Below, in pieces: positions 29,297-37,332 of a DNA stretch of 64,000 nt. Each line of letters starts with the position of its first letter. Within the stretch, counting starts at the first letter, position 1. The translations under genes and the position numbers were made by a program. This DNA comes from Betaproteobacteria bacterium (GTDB taxonomy: Bacteria; Pseudomonadota; Gammaproteobacteria; Burkholderiales; Burkholderiaceae_C): assembly GCA_947453725.1 (NCBI GenBank), contig CANGHH010000006.1, positions 62,001 through 126,000 on the forward strand, in the 5' to 3' direction. The notes beneath the pieces are model-generated. The model was not told the DNA's origin. It searched no databases and saw only the letters and a program-made list of their open reading frames with translations.

Positions 29297-30654
29297 GCCG
29301 CCAGCCCTTCCCCATCCGTCTGGCCGCCCTGTTGGCGGCCAGCCTCGTGACGCTCACGGCGCAGGCTTCCGATCAGGTCACGCCACCGCCGCAAAAACAG
29401 GCGCTGCTGATCACCGGCGCCACGCTGCACACGGTCAGTGGCGCGGTCATCGAAAGCGGCCGCATGCTGGTCGAACGCGGGCGCATCCGCGCCATCGCCG
29501 GACCTGGTGAGGCGCTGCCCGCCGCCGAGACCGGCCCGGCTACCGTGCTGGACCTGCGCGGCCGCCACGTCTACCCCGGCTTCATCGCTGCCAACAGCGC
29601 GCTGGGCCTGGTCGAGGTGCAGGCCGTGCGGGCCAGCGTCGACACCACCGAGATCGGCGTCATCAACCCCAATGTGCGGGCGCTGGTGGCCGTCAACGCC
29701 GACAGCGAACTGCTGTCGGTGGCGCGCAGCAACGGCGTGCTGGCGGCGCTGGCGGTGCCGGGCTCATCGACTTTCGGGTCGATCGCCGGCACTTCGGCGC
29801 TGCTGCAGATCGACGGCTGGACCTGGGAAGACATGGCGCTGGTGCGCGAGGTGGGGCTGCATGTGGTGCTGCCGACGATGCGCACCAACAGCGACGTGTT
29901 GAAGGGCGCGCTCGAACCGTTCAAGGACGAGGTGCGCAAGCTCAGTGCGGCGCGGCTGCAGCAGATCGGCCAGGCCTTCGAAGACGCATCGGCCTACGCC
30001 CGGGCGCGCGCCGCCGAGCCGAACACCACGCCGCGGGACGCGCGCTGGGAAGCCATGCTGGCGGTGGTCAGGGGCGAGCGGCCGGTCTTCATGCACGCCG
30101 ACGACGCGGCGCAGATCCGCCACGCCCTGGCGCTGGCCGAACGCTTCGGCCTGAAGCTGGTGATCGTCGGCGGTGCCGACGCGGCGCGCTTCGCACCGCT
30201 GCTGAAAGCGCGCGGCGTGGCAGTGGTCATCGCTGGCGTGCACACCCTGCCGTTGCGGCGCGACGACGCCTATGACGCGCGCTACACGCTCGCCGCGCAG
30301 CTGGCGCAGGCCGGTGTGGCCTTCTGCATCGCCGGCGAGGGCGGCGCATTCGCCGCGGCGGCCGAGCGCAATCTGCCCTACCAGGCCGCCACGGCCATCG
30401 CCTACGGCCTGCCGCGCGACGAAGCGCTGAAGGCCATCACCCTCTACCCGGCGCAGATCCTGGGCGTGGCCGACCGCCTGGGTTCCCTGGCGCCGGGCCG
30501 ACTGGCCAGCTTCATCGTGACCGACGGCGACCCGCTGGAGACCGCCACCCAGGTCGAGCGCGTCTTCATCCAGGGCCGCGAAGTCGATGCCGGCAACCGG
30601 CAGCGGCGGCTGGAGCAGAAGTATCAGCAGAAGGCGGCTGGGACCGCGCGCTGA
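29293..30654 (+). CDS. Exported amidohydrolase-fold protein lacking metal ligands
   Basis: A 453-residue protein with a signal peptide ending near TAQAS. It has the amidohydrolase outline (LITGATLHTVSG ... GRHVYPGFIAAN ... YPAQILGVADRLGSLAPGRLASFIVTDGDPL). The HxH position reads IAANSA and the final metal-binding Asp region reads AGEGGAF, so a canonical binuclear site is absent. It is translationally coupled (ATGA) to the larger amidohydrolase. It may be a partner or regulatory subunit; that is inference. A new chemistry cannot be excluded, but no motif points to one. Confidence 0.82.
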   Translation: MSRQPFPIRLAALLAASLVTLTAQASDQVTPPPQKQALLITGATLHTVSGAVIESGRMLVERGRIRAIAGPGEALPAAETGPATVLDLRGRHVYPGFIAANSALGLVEVQAVRASVDTTEIGVINPNVRALVAVNADSELLSVARSNGVLAALAVPGSSTFGSIAGTSALLQIDGWTWEDMALVREVGLHVVLPTMRTNSDVLKGALEPFKDEVRKLSAARLQQIGQAFEDASAYARARAAEPNTTPRDARWEAMLAVVRGERPVFMHADDAAQIRHALALAERFGLKLVIVGGADAARFAPLLKARGVAVVIAGVHTLPLRRDDAYDARYTLAAQLAQAGVAFCIAGEGGAFAAAAERNLPYQAATAIAYGLPRDEALKAITLYPAQILGVADRLGSLAPGRLASFIVTDGDPLETATQVERVFIQGREVDAGNRQRRLEQKYQQKAAGTAR

Positions 30655-30675
30655 GGGGTGCGCCGAGGGGTGGCC

Positions 30676-32349
30676 CTACATCCCGGCGTAGTTCGGCCCG
30701 CCGCCGCCCTCGGGCGTGACCCAGACGATGTTCTGCGTCGGGTCCTTGATGTCGCAGGTCTTGCAATGCACGCAGTTCTGCGCGTTGATCTGCAGGCGGT
30801 CGCTGTCATCCGCGTTCTTGACGAACTCGTAGACGCCGGCCGGGCAGTAGCGGCTCTCGGGTCCGGCATACCGCGCCAGGTTGAGGGCCACTGGCACGCG
30901 CTCGTCCTTCAACGTCAGGTGCGCCGGCTGATTTTCTTCGTGGTTGGTGCTGCTGATGAAGACGCTGCTCAGGCGGTCGAAGGTGATCACGCCGTCGGGC
31001 TTGGGGTAGCGGATCGGTTCGATCTGGCCGGCGGCGTGCATGCGTGCATGGTCGGGGCTGCTGCGGTGGATGGTCCACGGCGGGCTCTTGAGTCCCAGCT
31101 TGGGCAGCAGCCATTGCTCGATGCCGGTCATCAGCGTGCCGATGGTGTTGCCCTGCTTGAACCACTGCTTGAAATTGCGGCTTCGGTCGAGTTCCTCGAA
31201 CAGCCAGCTCTTCTCGAAGGCCTCGGGGTAGGCCGAGAGTTCGTCGCCGGCGCGCCCGGCCTGGAGTGCCGCGGCGGCGGCTTCGGCGGCGAGCATGCCG
31301 GTCTTGATCGCGGCGTGGCTGCCCTTGATGCGGGCGGCGTTCAGCGTGCCGGCCTCGCAGCCGACCAGCGCCCCGCCCGGGAACACCAGCTTGGGCAGGC
31401 TCAGCAGGCCGCCGGCGACGATGGCGCGCGCCCCGTAGCCGATGCGCTGGCCGCCTTCGAGCGTGGCGCGGATCGCCGGATGGGTCTTCCAGCGCTGCAT
31501 CTCCTCGAAAGGGCTGAGCCAGGGGTTCTGGTAGTCCAGCCCGGTGACCAGGCCGAGGGTGACCTTGTTGTCGCCGAGGTGGTACAGGAAGCCGCCGCCG
31601 TAGGTGTGCTCGTCCATCGGCCAGCCGGCGGTGTGCACGACGAGGCCGGGGCGGGCCTTGGCCGGGTCGATCTCCCACAGTTCCTTGACGCCCAGGGCGT
31701 AGCTCTGCGGGTCACGGCCGGCGTCCAGCCGGTAGCGCGCAATCAGCTGCTTGCCGAGATGGCCGCGCGCGCCTTCGGCGAACACGGTGTACTTGCCGAG
31801 CAGTTCCATGCCGATCTGGAAGCCGCCGTGCGGCTGGCCGTCCTTGCCGATGCCCATGTTGCCGGTGGCCACGCCGCGCACCGAGCCGTCGTCGGCGTAC
31901 AGCACCTCGGCGGCGGCAAAACCCGGGAAGATCTCGACGCCCAGGGCTTCGGCCTGCTCGCCCAGCCACTTGACGACCTCGCCCAGGCGCACGACGTAGT
32001 GGCCGTGGTTGTGCAGGCATTCGGGCACCAGGAAGTCGGGCAGGCGGCGGGCGCCGTCGGCGCTCAGGAAGAGCACGTCGTCGCCGGTCACCGGCTGGCT
32101 CAGCGGGGCGCCGCTTGCCTGCCAGTCGGGCAGCAGCTCGGTCAGCGCGCGGGCGTCCATCACCGCGCCGGACAGCGTGTGGGCGCCGGGCTCGGAACCC
32201 TTCTCGAGCACCACCACCGACAGGCTTGCGTTCAGCTGCTTCAGGCGGATGGCCGTGGCCAGGCCGCCGGGTCCGCCGCCGACCACGACCACGTCGTACT
32301 CCATCGCTTCACGCGGGCCATACTGGGACAGGATTTCGGCAGGGCTCAT
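30676..32349 (-). CDS. Electron transfer flavoprotein-ubiquinone oxidoreductase
   Basis: ETF-QO passes electrons from ETF, reduced by fatty-acid and amino-acid dehydrogenases, to ubiquinone in the inner membrane. The 557-residue product has the N-terminal FAD motif VVGGGPGGLATAIRL, the ETF-QO blocks HTLSGAVMDARAL and GEGARGHL-like (FAEGARGHLGKQL), and the C-terminal 4Fe-4S site CVHCKTCDIKDP with Cys from YCPAGVYEF. The ATG at MSPAEILS is preferred over a TTG 33 bp upstream. It converges on the amidohydrolase pair with 21 bp between. Confidence 0.97.
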   Translation of the reverse strand: MSPAEILSQYGPREAMEYDVVVVGGGPGGLATAIRLKQLNASLSVVVLEKGSEPGAHTLSGAVMDARALTELLPDWQASGAPLSQPVTGDDVLFLSADGARRLPDFLVPECLHNHGHYVVRLGEVVKWLGEQAEALGVEIFPGFAAAEVLYADDGSVRGVATGNMGIGKDGQPHGGFQIGMELLGKYTVFAEGARGHLGKQLIARYRLDAGRDPQSYALGVKELWEIDPAKARPGLVVHTAGWPMDEHTYGGGFLYHLGDNKVTLGLVTGLDYQNPWLSPFEEMQRWKTHPAIRATLEGGQRIGYGARAIVAGGLLSLPKLVFPGGALVGCEAGTLNAARIKGSHAAIKTGMLAAEAAAAALQAGRAGDELSAYPEAFEKSWLFEELDRSRNFKQWFKQGNTIGTLMTGIEQWLLPKLGLKSPPWTIHRSSPDHARMHAAGQIEPIRYPKPDGVITFDRLSSVFISSTNHEENQPAHLTLKDERVPVALNLARYAGPESRYCPAGVYEFVKNADDSDRLQINAQNCVHCKTCDIKDPTQNIVWVTPEGGGGPNYAGM

Positions 32350-32472
32350 GGGGGCTGTTTCCGCGCGGGGCGTTGCTGTCAAGATCAGCCGGGATTCTAT
32401 GAGCCGGCCCTGTTCAGCGGCCCCACCTCGTTACCATGGCCGACGGGTTTTCCGGATGCGGGAGCAGGCGCG

Positions 32473-33303
32473 ATGGCGATGGACGTGGTGGACTACGAAA
32501 TCAAGGGCAGCGAGATGCAGTTCGTCGAGGTCGAACTCGACCCCGGCGAGGCCGCCGTCGGCGAAGCCGGCAGCCTGTTCTTCATGGAAGCCGGCATCAC
32601 GATGGACACCGTCTTCGGCGACGGCAGCGCTTCGGGCGGCGGCGGCCTGTTCGACAAGCTGTTCAGCGCCGGCAAGCGGCTGGTGACCGGGGAATCGTTG
32701 TTCACCACCGTCTACGTCAACCAGGGCGCGCGCAAGGCGCGACTGGCTTTCGCGGCGCCGTATCCGGGCAAGATCCTGCCGATGGACCTGCGCCAGCTGG
32801 GCGGCGCGCTGATCTGCCAGAAATCGTCTTTCCTTTGCGCGGCGCGCGGCGTGGCGCTGGGCATCGCCTTCCAGCGCAAGCTGGGCGTCGGTTTCTTCGG
32901 CGGCGAAGGCTTCGTGATGCAGAAGCTCGAAGGCGACGGCCTGGCTTTCGTGCACGCCGGCGGCACCATCCTGCGCCGCGAATTGCAGGCGGGCGAAACC
33001 TTGCTGGTCGACACCGGCTGCGTGGTGGCCTACACGCCGACGGTCGACTTCGACATCCAGTATGTCGGCCAGGTCAAGACCGCGCTGTTCGGCGGCGAAG
33101 GCCTGTTCCTGGCGCGCCTGACCGGCCCCGGCACGCTGTGGCTGCAGAGCCTGCCCTTCAGCCGCCTGGCGTCGCGGGTCTTCGCCGCGGCCCCGCAGCA
33201 AGGCGGCCACAAGGAAGAGGGCGGTCTGCTGGGCGTGGCGGCCGGCGGCGGCCTGCTGGGCGGCGGTCTGCTGAGCGGGTTGATGTCGGGTGACGACGAA
33301 TAG
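32473..33303 (+). CDS. TIGR00266/AIM24 family protein
   Basis: A 276-residue protein of the AIM24 (TIGR00266) family, recognised from YEIKGSEMQFVEVELDPGEAAVGEAGSLFFM-like opening, GGGGLFDKLFSAGKRLVTGESLF, FLGGEGFVMQKL-type (GGEGFVMQKLEGDG) repeats and the terminal Gly-rich GGGLLGGGLLSGLMSG tail. The fold is a double beta-jelly-roll-like structure; the biochemical function is not established. It overlaps the creatininase-family gene by 14 nt. A second ATG two codons downstream could be used. Confidence 0.85.
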   Translation: MAMDVVDYEIKGSEMQFVEVELDPGEAAVGEAGSLFFMEAGITMDTVFGDGSASGGGGLFDKLFSAGKRLVTGESLFTTVYVNQGARKARLAFAAPYPGKILPMDLRQLGGALICQKSSFLCAARGVALGIAFQRKLGVGFFGGEGFVMQKLEGDGLAFVHAGGTILRRELQAGETLLVDTGCVVAYTPTVDFDIQYVGQVKTALFGGEGLFLARLTGPGTLWLQSLPFSRLASRVFAAAPQQGGHKEEGGLLGVAAGGGLLGGGLLSGLMSGDDE

Positions 33304-34138
33304 CCGGCGCGCCCGGGCGCGCGGCCTGCTGTTCTCGCTGTTGCCACTGCTGCTGCCCGGCGCCTGGCCAGCGCCGGCCTGGGCTGCCGCGCCGGCCTCG
33401 GTGCAGCTGGAGGACCTGACCGGGCCTGAACTGCGTGAACGCATCGCCGGCGGCGCCACGACGGCGCTGCTGCCGATCGGCGGTACCGAGCAGAACGGGC
33501 CGCACATGGCGCTGGGCAAGCACAACCGGCGGGCGCAGCTGCTGGCGGTGCGCATCGCGCAGCAGCTGGGCGATGCCATCGTCGCCCCGGTCCTGGCCTA
33601 CGTGCCGGAAGGCAGCATCTCGCCGCCCAGCCAGCACATGCGTTTTCCGGGCACGATCAGCATCCCCGAGTCGGCCTTCGAGCGCCTGCTGGCCGATGCG
33701 GCACGCAGCCTGCGCGCCACCGGTTTCTGCCACCTCGTGCTGCTGGGTGAACACGGCGGCTACCGCGCCAGCCTGGACCGCGTCGCGGCCCAGGTCAACC
33801 GCGAGTGGGCACCCCGGTCGGCTTGCCGGGTGCACGCCCTGCCCGAGTACTATCGCGCCGCCGCCGGCGGCTATGCGCAGCTGCTGGCGTCGCAGGGTTA
33901 CTCGGCGGCCGAGATCGGTACCCACGCCGGGCTGGCCGACACCGCGCTGACAATGGCGCTGGACCCGACGCTGGTGCGCGCCGACAGGCTGGCGCAAGCG
34001 GCTGGGGCCCGGCATCCGGGCAACGGCGTGGCTGGCGACCCGGCCAAGGCCACGGCCGAGCTCGGCCGGGCCGGCGTCGAGCTGATCGTGCGGGCCAGCG
34101 TGGCGGCCATTCGCGCCGCGACGCAGCCCGGCCAGTAG
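33290..34138 (+). CDS. Exported creatininase-family protein with altered metal site
   Basis: A 282-residue creatininase-family protein with a signal peptide to about residue 33 (APAWAAAP); most family members are cytoplasmic. The family block reads GGTEQNGPHMALGKHN. By alignment with creatininase, where EQHGPH and a following Asp supply ligands, the His is replaced by Asn69 and the Asp by His78, while Glu67 and His72 stay. The later GEHGGY block is partly conserved. The start is GTG inside the preceding gene. Known members hydrolyse creatinine or trim peptides (MftE-like); the role here is unknown. A YVTN protein gene follows after 77 bp. Confidence 0.8.
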   Translation: MTTNSRRARARGLLFSLLPLLLPGAWPAPAWAAAPASVQLEDLTGPELRERIAGGATTALLPIGGTEQNGPHMALGKHNRRAQLLAVRIAQQLGDAIVAPVLAYVPEGSISPPSQHMRFPGTISIPESAFERLLADAARSLRATGFCHLVLLGEHGGYRASLDRVAAQVNREWAPRSACRVHALPEYYRAAAGGYAQLLASQGYSAAEIGTHAGLADTALTMALDPTLVRADRLAQAAGARHPGNGVAGDPAKATAELGRAGVELIVRASVAAIRAATQPGQ

Positions 34139-34157
34139 GCGGCCCGTGCGGCCGCCT
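34137..34157 (+). other. GC-rich stem-loop after creatininase-family gene
   Basis: A perfect 8-bp inverted repeat (AGGCGGCC/GGCCGCCT) with a 5-nt loop starts at the stop codon. There is no T run, so terminator function is unproven. Confidence 0.45.
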
Positions 34158-34215
34158 CGGTGATGACGGCACCGTGCGCGGGTCCATAGCGAACGAAGTA
34201 GCAGGAGTGACGGAT

Positions 34216-35481
34216 ATGAATTCGACGATGAAGACGCGGCTTGAACCCCTTGCCGATGCCCTGGCAGCCCGCCTGCTGCTGGCCGGTTCGATGCTGGCCT
34301 TCGGCCTTGCCCAGGCGGCAGCGCCTGCGGCGTCAGCGCCAGCCGCCGACGCGCGCAATGTCTACAGCAGCAGCACCGCCGACAAGCTCAGTGCGGCGGT
34401 GGCCGGCGACCTGCAACGCATTTACGTGCCCAATCTGCGCAGCGGTGATGTCTCGGTCATCGACCCGGCCACGATGAAGGTCGTCGACCGCTTCAAGGTC
34501 GGCATCGGCCCGCAGCACATCGTGCCGTCCTGGGACCTGCGCACGCTGTGGGTCACCAACAACGCCGAGAACACCAGCAAGGGCAGTCTGACGCCGATCG
34601 ACCCGCGCAGCGGCAAGCCGGGCAAGCCGATCGCCGTCGACGACCCGTACAACATGTACGCCACGCCGGACGGCAAGTCGGCCATCGTCGTGGCCGAGGC
34701 GCGCAAGCGGCTCGACTTCCGCGACCCGCAGACGATGGCCTTGCAGTACTCGATAGACACCCCGGGCTGTCCGGGCATCAACCACGCCGATTTCGCCATC
34801 GACGGCAAGTTCGCCATCTTCACCTGCGAGTTCTCGGGCACGGTGGCCAAGATCGACCTCGAAGGCCGCAAGGTGCTCGGCTACCTGAAACTGGAGATGC
34901 CCAAGACGCGCATCAAGGAAGCGCCCGGCGCACCGCGCGCCCAGGCCGGCGCGGTCTGGGAGCCGGGCGAAAGCGAAATCTGCACAGTGACCAAGGGCAT
35001 GCCGCAGGACATCCGCATCTCGCCGGACGGCAAGCGTTTCTACGTCGCCGACATGATGGCCGACGGTGTGCACATCATCGACGGCGACGCCTTCAAGCAG
35101 GTCGGCTTCATCCCGACCAGCATCGGCGCGCACGGCCTTTACCCCAGCCGCGATGGCAAGCGCCTGTTCGTGGCCAACCGCGGTTCGCACAAGATCCACG
35201 GTTCGCGCCTGGGCAATGGCGGCGTCACGGTCATCGACTTCGCCACCGAGAAGGTCGTGGCCCGCTGGCCGGTGCCGGGCGGCGGCAGCCCCGACATGGG
35301 CAATGTCAGCGCCGACGGCAAGTGGCTGTGGCTGGCCGCGCGCTATGACGACGTCGTCTACCGCTTCGACACCAGCAGCGGCGACGTGACGCAGTTGAAG
35401 GTCGGCAGCGAACCGCACGGCCTGACCGTGTGGCCGCAGCCCGGTCGCTATTCGCTCGGTCATACCGGCAACATGCGCTGA
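34216..35481 (+). CDS. Exported YVTN-type beta-propeller protein
   Basis: A 421-residue protein with a signal sequence (AFGLAQAA) and repeated YVTN/YncE-like blades: RIYVPNLRSGDVSVIDPATMKV-type at the start, then TLWVTNNAENT, RFYVADMMADGVHIIDG, RLFVANRGSHKI and WLWLAARYDDVVYRFDTSSGD. A conserved INHADFAIDGKF block is present. Such propellers bind ligands or act with periplasmic oxidoreductases. AGGAG 9 nt upstream supports the ATG. No quinoprotein or cytochrome gene is next to it; the adjacent exported creatininase is the only clue. Confidence 0.85.
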   Translation: MNSTMKTRLEPLADALAARLLLAGSMLAFGLAQAAAPAASAPAADARNVYSSSTADKLSAAVAGDLQRIYVPNLRSGDVSVIDPATMKVVDRFKVGIGPQHIVPSWDLRTLWVTNNAENTSKGSLTPIDPRSGKPGKPIAVDDPYNMYATPDGKSAIVVAEARKRLDFRDPQTMALQYSIDTPGCPGINHADFAIDGKFAIFTCEFSGTVAKIDLEGRKVLGYLKLEMPKTRIKEAPGAPRAQAGAVWEPGESEICTVTKGMPQDIRISPDGKRFYVADMMADGVHIIDGDAFKQVGFIPTSIGAHGLYPSRDGKRLFVANRGSHKIHGSRLGNGGVTVIDFATEKVVARWPVPGGGSPDMGNVSADGKWLWLAARYDDVVYRFDTSSGDVTQLKVGSEPHGLTVWPQPGRYSLGHTGNMR

Positions 35482-35492
35482 GCCGCCAACCC

Positions 35493-36344
35493 GTGTCCGC
35501 CCTGTTCGACGCCTTCTGGCGCGCCGTCACTTACTGCCTGCACCCGCGGGTGATGCTGTGGTCGCTGCTGCCGCTGGCGCTGGCCGGCGGTGCGGTGGGC
35601 TTGCTGGGCTGGAATTATTGGGAAAGCACCGTTGCGATGGTGCGCGGCACGCTGGAACGCTGGTCGCTGGTGGCTGCGATGCTGCAGTGGCTGGAATCGG
35701 TGGGTGCGACGCAATTGCGCACGCTGATGGCGCCGATGATCGTGGTCGCGCTGTCGGTGCCGGTGGTCGTCGTGGTGACGCTGCTGCTGGTCACCGCGCT
35801 GGTCACGCCGGCGGTGGTCCGCCTGGTCGGCCAGCGGCGTTTCCCGGGCCTGCAACGCCGCGAAGGCGGCTCGTGGTGGCAGGGCCTGCTGTGGTCGCTG
35901 CTGTGCACCGCGGCGGCGCTGCTGGCGCTGCTGCTGAGCGTGCCGCTGTGGTTCGTGCCGCCGCTGGTGATGCTGCTGCCACCGCTGATCTGGGGCTGGC
36001 TGACCTGCCGCGTCTTCGCCTTCGACGTGCTGGCCGCGCACGCGGCGGCCGATGAGCGCCGCCTGCTGATCCGCCGCCACCGCCTGCCGCTGCTGGCGAT
36101 GGGCGTGGTCTGCGGCTACCTCGGCGCACTGCCCTCGCTGCTGTGGGCGCTGAGCGCCGCCACGCTGATCTTCGCGCCGCTGCTGGTCATCGTCTCCGTG
36201 TGGCTGTACACCCTGATCTTCGCTTTCGCTTCGGCCTGGTTTGCGCACTACCTGCTGGCCGCCCTGCAGCAACTGCGGGGCGCCTGTGGGCCTCTGGCGG
36301 CCCCCATCATCGACTTACCCCCTACCCCGCGGAGCGCAGCGTGA
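35493..36344 (+). CDS. EI24-domain membrane protein
   Basis: A 283-residue inner-membrane protein with about five to six hydrophobic segments, including AVTYCLHPRVMLWSLLPLAL, the long MIVVALSVPVVVVVTLLLVT segment and SAATLIFAPLLVIVSVW near the C-terminus. The pattern, beginning FDAFWRAVTYCLHPR, fits the EI24/CysZ-like family. Function is not known; CysZ members transport sulfate. The GTG start was chosen because it begins the conserved domain and lies just after the YVTN gene stop. Its TGA overlaps the next gene's GTG. Confidence 0.8.
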   Translation: MSALFDAFWRAVTYCLHPRVMLWSLLPLALAGGAVGLLGWNYWESTVAMVRGTLERWSLVAAMLQWLESVGATQLRTLMAPMIVVALSVPVVVVVTLLLVTALVTPAVVRLVGQRRFPGLQRREGGSWWQGLLWSLLCTAAALLALLLSVPLWFVPPLVMLLPPLIWGWLTCRVFAFDVLAAHAAADERRLLIRRHRLPLLAMGVVCGYLGALPSLLWALSAATLIFAPLLVIVSVWLYTLIFAFASAWFAHYLLAALQQLRGACGPLAAPIIDLPPTPRSAA

Positions 36345-37132
36345 ACATCGGTCTCATCATCGTCGGCGACGAAATCCTGTCGGGCAAGCGCGCCGACAAG
36401 CACATGCCCAAGGTCATCGAACTGCTGGCCGCGCGCGGCCTGCAATTGTCCTGGGCGCGCTACGCCGGCGACGACCGGCCGCTGATCACCGCTGCCCTGC
36501 GCGACGCCTTCGACAGCGGCGATCTGGTCTTTTCCTGCGGCGGCATCGGCGCCACGCCCGACGACCACACCCGCCAGTGCGCCGCCGCGGCGCGCGGGCT
36601 CGAACTGGCGCTACACCCCGAAGCCCGGTTGCTGATCCAGGAGCGCATGCGCGAAACGGCGGCCGAGCAGGGCATCGCCTTCGACCCCGACCGCGCCGAC
36701 AACGTGCACCGCTTGAACATGGGCGTGTTCCCGCTGGGCGCTTCGATCATCCCGAACCCCTACAACAAGATTCCCGGCTTCTCGGTCGCCGATGTCCATT
36801 TCGTGCCCGGTTTCCCGGTGATGGCCTGGCCGATGATCGAATGGGTGCTGGACCAGCGCTACGCCCACCTGCACGGCGGCGCGCGCAGCGTCGAACGTTC
36901 GGTGATCGTCTACGGCGCGATGGAGGCCAGCCTGACGCCGCTGATGGAAGACATCGAAGCCCGCTTCCCTGGCGTCAAGGTGTTCAGCCTGCCCAGCGTC
37001 GACCACCCGCAGCACGGCCGCCACATCGAGCTGGGTGTGAAGGCGGCGCAAGACCCGCAGGCGGCTTACGCCGCCCTGCGGGTCGGGCTGGCGACCTTCG
37101 GCGCCCGACTTGGCCCTGAATTGGTGCGTTGA
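36341..37132 (+). CDS. CinA-type competence/damage-inducible molybdopterin-binding protein
   Basis: A 263-residue protein of the MoaB/MogA-like fold found at the N-terminus of CinA. Blocks include GLIIVGDEILSGKRADKH, FSCGGIGATPDDHTRQ, FPLGASIIPNPYNKIPGF and HFVPGFPVMAWPM. The C-terminal amidase domain of full CinA is absent. Start is a GTG overlapping the EI24 stop (GTGA). The 3' end of this gene carries the first NtrC-box-like site of the glnA control region. Role is unassigned; related proteins are linked to NMN deamidation or molybdopterin binding. Confidence 0.85.
   Translation: MNIGLIIVGDEILSGKRADKHMPKVIELLAARGLQLSWARYAGDDRPLITAALRDAFDSGDLVFSCGGIGATPDDHTRQCAAAARGLELALHPEARLLIQERMRETAAEQGIAFDPDRADNVHRLNMGVFPLGASIIPNPYNKIPGFSVADVHFVPGFPVMAWPMIEWVLDQRYAHLHGGARSVERSVIVYGAMEASLTPLMEDIEARFPGVKVFSLPSVDHPQHGRHIELGVKAAQDPQAAYAALRVGLATFGARLGPELVR
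37113..37127 (+). promoter_or_regulatory. NtrC-box-like site 1 (glnA upstream)
   Basis: The 15-mer GCCCTGAATTGGTGC resembles the NtrC site GCAC-N7-GTGC-type dyad, with a full GGTGC right half and a GC-C left half. It is centred about 132 bp before the inferred glnA transcription start and lies in the end of the cinA-like gene. Confidence 0.6.
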
Positions 37133-37145
37133 TGGCGTGCCATAA

Positions 37146-37160
37146 GCGCTTCGTTGGTGC
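37146..37160 (+). promoter_or_regulatory. NtrC-box-like site 2 (glnA upstream)
   Basis: The 15-mer GCGCTTCGTTGGTGC shares the GC-CT-N5-GGTGC pattern with site 1 and lies exactly 33 bp downstream of it, about three helical turns. It is centred about 99 bp before the inferred start, matching the enhancer geometry known for NtrC at enterobacterial glnA. Confidence 0.6.
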
Positions 37161-37225
37161 GTCTGATGGCACCGCAACAAGGCGCTGGGCCATCGCTCGG
37201 CAGCGCCAGCGCCGCAGCCCGCCGC

Positions 37226-37241
37226 GGGCATGCTTTCTGCT
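37226..37241 (+). promoter_or_regulatory. Sigma-54 promoter of glnA
   Basis: GGGCATGCTTTCTGCT matches the sigma-54 consensus TGGCACGNNNNTTGCW at all but three defined positions and keeps the invariant GG and GC exactly 10 bp apart. Transcription would begin near 37252, leaving a leader of about 80 nt to the glnA ATG. Confidence 0.72.
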
Positions 37242-37332
37242 AAATTTCCATGCGCCTTCTTGGGGCTCAGGCCCCGCGGCAGACTGCCCCCGCACAAATA
37301 CCTATCCACCAGCCCCGCTAGGAGAGATCTGA

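Noticed and set aside
37121..37173. The TTGGTGCGT(C)TGATGGC direct repeat as a mobile-element scar
   Set aside because: It is explained better by two NtrC-box-like sites with shared flanks upstream of a sigma-54 promoter.
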